Shown here piece after piece: positions 57,200-64,000 of a DNA stretch of 64,000 nt; the stretch's first letter is position 1, and every line of letters begins with the position of its first letter. The position numbers were made by a program, and so were the translations under genes. The stretch is from Macquaria australasica (taxonomy: Eukaryota > Chordata > Actinopteri > Centrarchiformes > Percichthyidae), in contig SEMN01000184.1 in assembly GCA_005408345.1 (NCBI GenBank), positions 806,001-870,000 on the forward strand. Direction: 5' to 3'. Under the pieces are notes generated by a model. It was not told the DNA's origin, did not search any database, and was given only the letters and a program-made list of their open reading frames with translations.

Positions 57200-60100
57200 A
57201 AAACAATCAACAACATAAAGGTTGTCTTTATTTTTCTTGGACACTTTAGTCCAAAGTGACTCACCTTTTAAAGAAGTGGCAGACTAATATAATAAAATTA
57301 AATATGACATGTAATTGCTGTGTCCATTGCTAAGCAAGCACACTTATAAGAAAACATTTGAGAATGTTGAGAATGATGGACAAGTTTCAAGCAGACAGAC
57401 AAGATTTCATCCAGCTCAGTGCTGATGCTGAGATACCAATCCTGTGCTCAAGAGGGTCAATATTGAAATGGCATGTTCTACTGGCCTATAATCATGAGTA
57501 TTTTCCTGCTGTTAAATAGATAATAAGCATTTTTAAAAAGGCTTTCTATAAAACGTGCTCTGAAAACAGATCCGAATTTCTGAAATAATGCATAATGAAA
57601 AGCAAAAGCTCCTAAAACTTCTCTGCGGAGGCTTCAATGCTGTGGCTGCTGGGAGAGATAATAACAGAGATTTTTTCTTTGAACAGTATCCAGGAGTCTT
57701 TACCAAGGAAGCGCCAGAGTGCCTGTTTGGAATTTTTACATGCTTTCAGAAAACTTATTTGCTTTTCATTTGTGAAAAGAGCTCTTAGCTCTTAGTTTGG
57801 ACTTTTAAAAAAGAGTCCAATGGCATCTTTTACACCTCCACAATCCTGGATTGAATTATCCAGGTAAGATGGAGATTTTCAGCCTTTCCACCTGGGTATC
57901 CTCTATTTAAAAAGTCTTACATTACACAGTCATGATAGATTAAGCATTTCTGTACTGACCACGGGTGGTAGCACATAGAGCATAGTAAGGAACTGGGGAA
58001 AAAGCCATTATCAAACAGAGGCCTATATTTATCAAGCTTCTACTCTACTCTGCTAAACTACTTTGAGTAGCTTTCAAGTGATTACATGAATAATCACTTG
58101 TACACTCAGGGCTGGGATACCTTTGCCATAATGTTCATTGCTTTATTCAAAATCCTTATCCTCAAATATTATTCCAGAAAAACACGTGATTTTAATGTTT
58201 ATTTGCATCTAATGTCTATTATATTTGTGATAAGTGGCGTAACATCCTTTCAAATTTGTGTTTGGAGAACAGCTTACAGGAAAGAAGCAGCTGCAAATAG
58301 TAGGCTAAAACTAATCTATTCTTAATTGTACATATTCCCTCAAGTAATGTATTATTCATGATGACCAATGTGTGCTAAAGTATCCAAAATACATCTCAGA
58401 AGGTGTGTGCTTGTCTCTGTCTCCATGCTGCAGTCATCTAGGATCTACTCTTGACCAATTTAAGACCAACTCTGGAGTATTTGATGGCGAAAGAAATTTG
58501 ATAAATAACTTTTATTCTTATAGGTTTGGGAGTAGGAGTAAAAGTGAAGGATTTTACTTTTAAGTCCATAGTTTCATAAGGGTCCGAGGTTGTAGCCAGG
58601 ATTTTAGTAATATACTGAGGTCATGAGCACAGTTACATTACTCTTGTGTGTATGTTTCCAACTACATTTGCCAAAACAACCATTAGGTCCTCATCCTTGA
58701 AGTCTTTTCTCTTGTAAAACCGAAACAAACTGTTTGAAAACACTTCTGATAAAGCATAGCCTAAATCTCACCTGTGTGTGGCTTTTCAATGGAAAGCAGC
58801 TGTGGGAGACAGTCCCAAATGGAGCTAGGTATCTGTCAGACAGAGCAAGCCACTTTGATATGGACACCCTGGGAAAAGTAAAGCAAAGGGGAAACCAGCT
58901 GTAGCAGCAGCAGTTCTGCAAGTCTTTTGCTAGTAAAAATAGTGAATGTACAGTATGAACTGTCAGGAAATCAACCTAATTTAAGCATAACAAATGAAAT
59001 TTGTTCTCGAAGCATCCTTTTTCTCATAAACTTGCACATAAACATGACTATATTCTTAATATATTATGTTTCCCCACTTTTTCTTGTAAAATTGTTAGAA
59101 TTATTTTCCGAGAAATTGTTATAATAACCCATTCCAGTCCGAACAGTGACCATAATACTCCATTGTAGTATTCTTGTTAGTGTGTTTAGCTCCCTGCTTG
59201 GCTGTGCACCCATGCAGATAGCAAAGGCAGAACATACATATAAAGTCTGTCACACATTTAGTTTTCAATAGGAGGCCATGACTGGATATTTGAGAATTTA
59301 GCTTTTTGTCTCTCAAACAGGCTGGCTCTAAAGTGTCGTCTCAATAAGCTGGAGTGAATTTGTCCTGTTTTTCTCTTTGTTATATTCTGCTACATACAGC
59401 TTTGACTCACCAGCACCAGAAAGCAGGCTTCATTAAAGAAAGCCACACAGATAAAAACAAACTCAGACATCTGCACACGTACTGTGGACACATTAAGTAA
59501 AAATTGGTCAGTTTGACCCTTTAAGCCCCCCCCCTCCCACACACACACACTCAAATACACACTGGGGAAAAAAACAACCAAAGACCAGCTCAACCTTTCA
59601 TGGGAACGAGGTCAGAGTGGCCTCAGATTTGTAGTCGGGCAGCTTGGTCTCATATGAAATCAGCCCGTAGCAAAGAGGACAAAGGACTGTTCTGCATAAC
59701 AATTATTCATATTATGCAAGTATAATTTATTGCCCAGTTTTTTTTTTTTGTGATTTGGGATCATCAGTCACCTTCACACACCACTTAAACAAATTGAATT
59801 TTGTTGCTTGTCATACTGCCCTACAGTGCTTATTTACTCTGGATTTTGTTGTAGCTTCTGCACAGTGTTTGGTGTATTTGAAATAGAGGATCTCCTGTAT
59901 ATAATATGTATTCATGGTCCATGAAATCAAGATATTCTGACACTATGTAAAGTCTCTTATTACTCATTGGGACCTATGACAGCAAAATATCCATAATTTA
60001 ATATGAAAGTAATTAATTTCAACTCATTATCAGGTTAATTGCTGCTAACAGACAGAGCTACTTCATTGAGAGTGGGAACCCATTACTGTGAACAAATGGC

Positions 60101-61429
60101 TGAATGACTCTGCCTGGCTCTGCAGCAGAATGACTTTGCCAGTTATCTCATTTTGCACCACTGAGTGCAGATGAGAAGCTGCCGGGTATGTCAGAATGTG
60201 CACAGAAATTCACAGGAAAAATTAAGCTTGGGGATTTTATCTCAACCTCCGTGTGGTGCAGCTGGAGTTTTCTCATTTATGTATTCCAAAGGTGTAGTTC
60301 CTCTAACACAAATGAACTCATCAATCTCCTGATTGCTATGGATTCTTTTCAACATGCAGACACACATGTGCTTGACTTGGAAATTTCAGCTGGCAGTGCT
60401 TACTGTTATAATAGATGGTGCAATATTTTATAACTTTTGTGTGTTTCATAGGAGTAAAAAGAATATATATTGAAAGAGGTGTTAAAAAGTTCTGTATCAA
60501 TAGAAACTTTATAAATAACCCTACACCTTTCTCTTCGGTTTAAACCTGTAATGTCCTCTGAAAAGTCACACTTTGTTGCCACAAATTGCAATCCTCTGTA
60601 AGTAAAATGTTCCATGAAGAAAAGTATAATTAGACAAAAGGGTGCAATTATGACAGCTGAAAAATGACAAAAGTAACCCTAAACCAGATTAAAGGTTTAA
60701 CAACAACATTCGAAAAATAATGACACAACTACAAAATATTATTAAGATTAAAATGAAGGTGCTTTATATGCATTTATACACATTTTTCCCCACAGATCTG
60801 AATTTCAGGGATCCAAAATGTAATTACAAGAGTTCTAAACAGTGTTGCTGGAATTAATCCTGCTCTTGCCTGGAATGGGTATCATGCAGGGAAAAGTACT
60901 TCCATTATGTTCCAGCTCTGAATAGATAACTGCAGAAACACCTGTTTTTCTCCCCATGTCTTTGTCCAAGATGTTCCTAGCAGACTACAAACAATGGTAT
61001 TGTTTCTGTCTGCTACACTCAGGCCTCTCTTGCAAAACCGTGTTCTCAAAGAGATTACCTGATTAAATAAAGTCTGTATATTGTCAAGTGCTGCAAGAAA
61101 GGTGCAGTATAAGCTTAGCACTCAGCTGTTAAAGAAGAGTAAAGTTTTGCTACTGTTACGATAAAAAAAATGTTGTCCCTGACCAGATAATCAAACTTTG
61201 AAGGTGATGTTGCTCAAATACAGGTTCTCTTCTTTGATATGTTTGTTTACTGCTGTATTACTTCCCTCAGTGTGGTTTCTGCGGTTGCCATGGTCACACA
61301 GCAAGTTGAAATGGCAAGTTGAAAATGTTGAACCATCACTAACTCAAACAGCAGTGGCAAATAGGCAGGCACGTTCACGAGAGCAGCAGCCACCCTCTCC
61401 CTCTCTGATGGCAAACTTTGTCTGAAAGC
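57200..61429. other. no supported gene; possible conserved island at 60,040-60,240
   Basis: Intergenic sequence. The segment 60,040-60,240 is repeat-free and complex (ACTTTGCCAGTTATCTCATT, CACTGAGTGCAGATGAGAAG), as in conserved non-coding elements, but this is only an impression. Confidence 0.25.
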
Positions 61430-61830
61430 ACCTTAAAGCTGCACTACATGATTTTTCTGGCTGCTTGGGAGCAGCGGAAACAAGTTGTGAACACAACATT
61501 GACATATCATCACCTTTTACACATCCAGCAGTTACGGAGCAATATTAGCATTCATTTGGACTCGTGTTTCTTGCCACCTGATGAATGTAAGTCCAATATT
61601 CTCTCTCTTTTAGCTCTGCTCCTGAGGGAAATAACTGGCTCTTTAGCTGCTAAATTCTCCACTATGTTCACCAGCTAGTCTCTTACTGTGCCTGTCTGCT
61701 GTTTGGTGCCGAGCAGGTAGTGTACAGTTGGTGAAAACAGCTGCCTGGTGTGGCCAGAAACGACGCTATGAGAGCGGTTAGAGTGAACCAAAACAGTAAA
61801 GTTGTGGGCTGGACAAAAATATGATTTCAG
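61430..61830 (+). repeat. dispersed repeat (ACACATCCAGCAG family), longest copy
   Basis: Starts AAAGCTGCACTACATGATTT. It has ACACATCCAGCAGTTACGGA, CTGGCTCTTTAGCTGCTAAA and ACGACGCTATGAGAGCGGTT and ends near AACAGTAAAGTTGTGGGCTG. It parallels the copy at 48,420-48,740. Confidence 0.8.
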
Positions 61831-63730
61831 GGCTTTTATGAAGCAAATGAAGTAAAATGAGTATTCTGTAATTGTACTTTGCAGCATGGCTGTTCAAGAG
61901 AATTCAGGTATCTTTATGTTTCACTGGCCAAGGTTTTATTTATTGTTTTACATGTCACACGTTTTGTTTTAATGTCATTTCAATGCGCTCATCGTAATAG
62001 TGACTGTCCTAATGGGAGTAAGCGTGTAAGTGTAAGCATTTGTTAGATTATACAAGGTGTGTTTCTTTATATGGACCTCAGGAAGAGTAGTTGTTACCAA
62101 GGTAACCACTACTGGATGAAATAGAGGATAAACAATAAGAAATTAGGGGAAAGTGTCACCCTGCTTGCAGACCACCTGAGTTACACTTTAGCCCTCAGGT
62201 AAGCCCTAAATCTTATTTTGGAGTTTTGGTTTCAACTCCTCATAATTCTTTACTAAACTATGTCCAGTTAAGTTACATTTTTTCTTATCACATGTAACTA
62301 GTTATGTTCCTGTTGTTCTCTGGTCAGCATTAAACATTAAAGCCTTCTGCATCACTGTCTCATATCTCCCCCGGCCTGATCTCTGCACCTGGGTCCAGTG
62401 CTGTTTATTACTCAGTGTAGCACCCGTGTACCTTCCAGGGATTTCATACACGGTCTCTGAAACTAATGCATATGGAATACTAATCCTCTGTGCAAGCATT
62501 GTTCATTTTCTATTCCACAGGCTGAAATAACTACACCAGCAAAATGTAAAAAAGTATGTGGACCTACAGCAAATTCAACTTGATGTATGGATGAGGAATA
62601 GCGGGCATGGCAGGCATTAAAGTTCCTACAACCACATAAATTAGCAAAATTATTTAAGCAATTACACTTAACCACACAGACGTATGATCAACCGCGGCAA
62701 TGGGAGAAAATGACCCAAATGGAACCATGAGATGGCCTGGCTGTAGTGCGCCACACGTAATTTTCTCTTAGAATTGATCCCTGCAGAGATTACTAATTCG
62801 CTATATTTCAAGCCAAATGACGCAGCCACCGTTCAGCTGGGTTAAACTCCCTGACCAGCGACGCAACAGACATTAAGGCTTAGAGGAATCGGAGTTTGTC
62901 ACATTTCTCAACAAAACAGGTTCGGTGAAAGATGACAAATGCTGGGATTAAGGAAATTTCCTGCAATCAGAACAACAGCTACACAGGTAATGCAATGTGA
63001 TGTTTTTGGAGGCACAAAGCAACACAGCAGCTAAGATTTTACACGTCAGTGAACCAAAAGGTCTGAGCATCAGTTCAGAGCCGGGTAACAGTGGTAATGC
63101 AGTATGTTTAAGTTCAGTTTTATATTGTTTTTGCGTACATATGGTTCCCAAGCACATTTTCCATTTATCGCATAGTCGCAGAAAAGTTAATGGCATCTGA
63201 TAAGGCTGTTTCATAAAAGCAGCAAATGGCACAGACAGTCCACACCTGCTGCAGCTCCATAATTAGGTCTGATAGAAGCCCACACCAACGCTCATTTCTT
63301 TCATTTTCTAAGGGTTACACTGTGCCATCATTCCCTTGCTCCCCAGCACTAAAAACAATCTACTGGAAAGAAATCATCACATAAATCACAAGGCATGACC
63401 ACAAGACAGCAACATAACAACTTCTGTAATTTCAGCAAGTGTTAATCTGACTCAAGTACCACTGGCAGTTTTTAATTTTAACACCTCAGAGGTAATTTGT
63501 TTTTTGCTATCTTTCAGCAGTGGCCAAGTCCAGAAAATATGTTTCAGCATAACACATCGAGTGTGTTCTGTTTTGAATTGTTCGCACTCAGCTGTTAATA
63601 GCCATTAGCCTACCAGGACAATTTCACCTCAGAGCAGTGAGAGTGTCTTGCTTTTTCCACGCCTTCGCTTTTTTACTGCATGTCAAGCAGCTCAAATCAA
63701 CACCCACACACATGCACCCACCCCCCCACC

Positions 63731-63732
<2 letters not shown>
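61831..63732. other. no gene recognised; possible conserved island at 62,690-62,900
   Basis: 62,340-62,480 (CCCCCGGCCTGATCTCTGCA) resembles a dispersed repeat. 62,690-62,900 is complex, repeat-free sequence. Nothing else is supported. Confidence 0.3.

Positions 63733-63769
<37 letters not shown>
63733..63769. repeat. (CA)18 microsatellite
   Basis: 37 bp of uninterrupted CA repeat preceded by a C-rich stretch. Confidence 0.95.
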
Positions 63770-64000
63770 TATCCCTCCAAAGGAGTGCCATCTGCAATGT
63801 TTTTGACCAGATGTGATATATAGTGTATGCTCTTACTTAATTTCTCTCATCCACTTAATTAAGGCAACAAATCCTCACACCTAAGTGACACAATAGGTCA
63901 TTTGTCAGTGCCTTTGCTGAAATTACGACTCTACAGTTAAAGCTCTTGTTTAATTTATGCAGCTCAAACTACTCGGCTAAGGTTGAGAAAGATTGCCTTC

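Noticed and set aside
58755..58875. Minus-strand segment with clean acceptor (TTTTCCCAG) and donor (CACAG/GTGAGA)
   Set aside because: One frame is open for about 33 codons, but the peptide is not recognisable and no neighbouring exon matches its phase. Chance splice-like signals are common.
1..64000. CRISPR arrays, operons, phage or bacterial defence systems
   Set aside because: The sequence is vertebrate. Its tandem repeats are microsatellites and minisatellites without spacers.

Overview
The window is vertebrate nuclear DNA, almost certainly from a spiny-rayed (percomorph-like) teleost. It has intron-split genes with canonical GT-AG junctions, a fish-type melanocortin-4 receptor, a fish LINE2 with its characteristic 3' end, and many dispersed repeats that I recognise from memory as common in teleost genomes. 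No bacterial, phage, CRISPR or operon structure is present. No tRNA or rRNA gene was recognised.

Region 1 (1-11,200, minus strand) is the 5' half of drosha, the nuclear RNase III that cleaves primary microRNAs. Ten coding exons can be placed with consistent splice phases. They give 647 codons: the proline-rich N-terminus, the arginine/serine-rich region and the first part of the central domain with its zinc ligands. The catalytic RNase III domains and the double-stranded-RNA-binding domain lie beyond the left edge. A probable non-coding first exon ends at 11,081, and a compound minisatellite lies just upstream of it.

Region 2 (11,900-13,550) holds two phase-compatible exon candidates on the minus strand, with a poly(A) signal next to the stop. 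They may be the end of a small gene I do not recognise. Their intron is filled by a dead Tc1/mariner transposon that was itself hit by an LINE2 3' fragment and by a small repeat. The transposon end abuts the exon's splice donor.

Region 3 (13,550-45,000) is a gene-poor interval. It contains microsatellites, MITEs (one hAT-like with a near-perfect 8-bp target duplication), several dispersed repeat families, and stretches of repeat-free sequence that may be conserved non-coding elements.

Region 4 (45,000-46,600, minus strand) is mc4r, a complete single-exon melanocortin-4 receptor of 326 residues, with a nearby AATAAA signal and a TATA-like box about 520 bp upstream of the ATG.

Region 5 (46,900-64,000) is repeat-rich. 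It carries four copies of one dispersed repeat, a 5'-truncated LINE2 with frameshifted reverse transcriptase, an L1-like ORF2 relic, a (TA)29 tract and a nine-copy minisatellite with an exact 46-bp period. A weak terminal-exon candidate lies near 57.2 kb. The two confident genes act in unrelated processes (microRNA biogenesis and energy-balance signalling). Both are transcribed leftward and lie about 34 kb apart.
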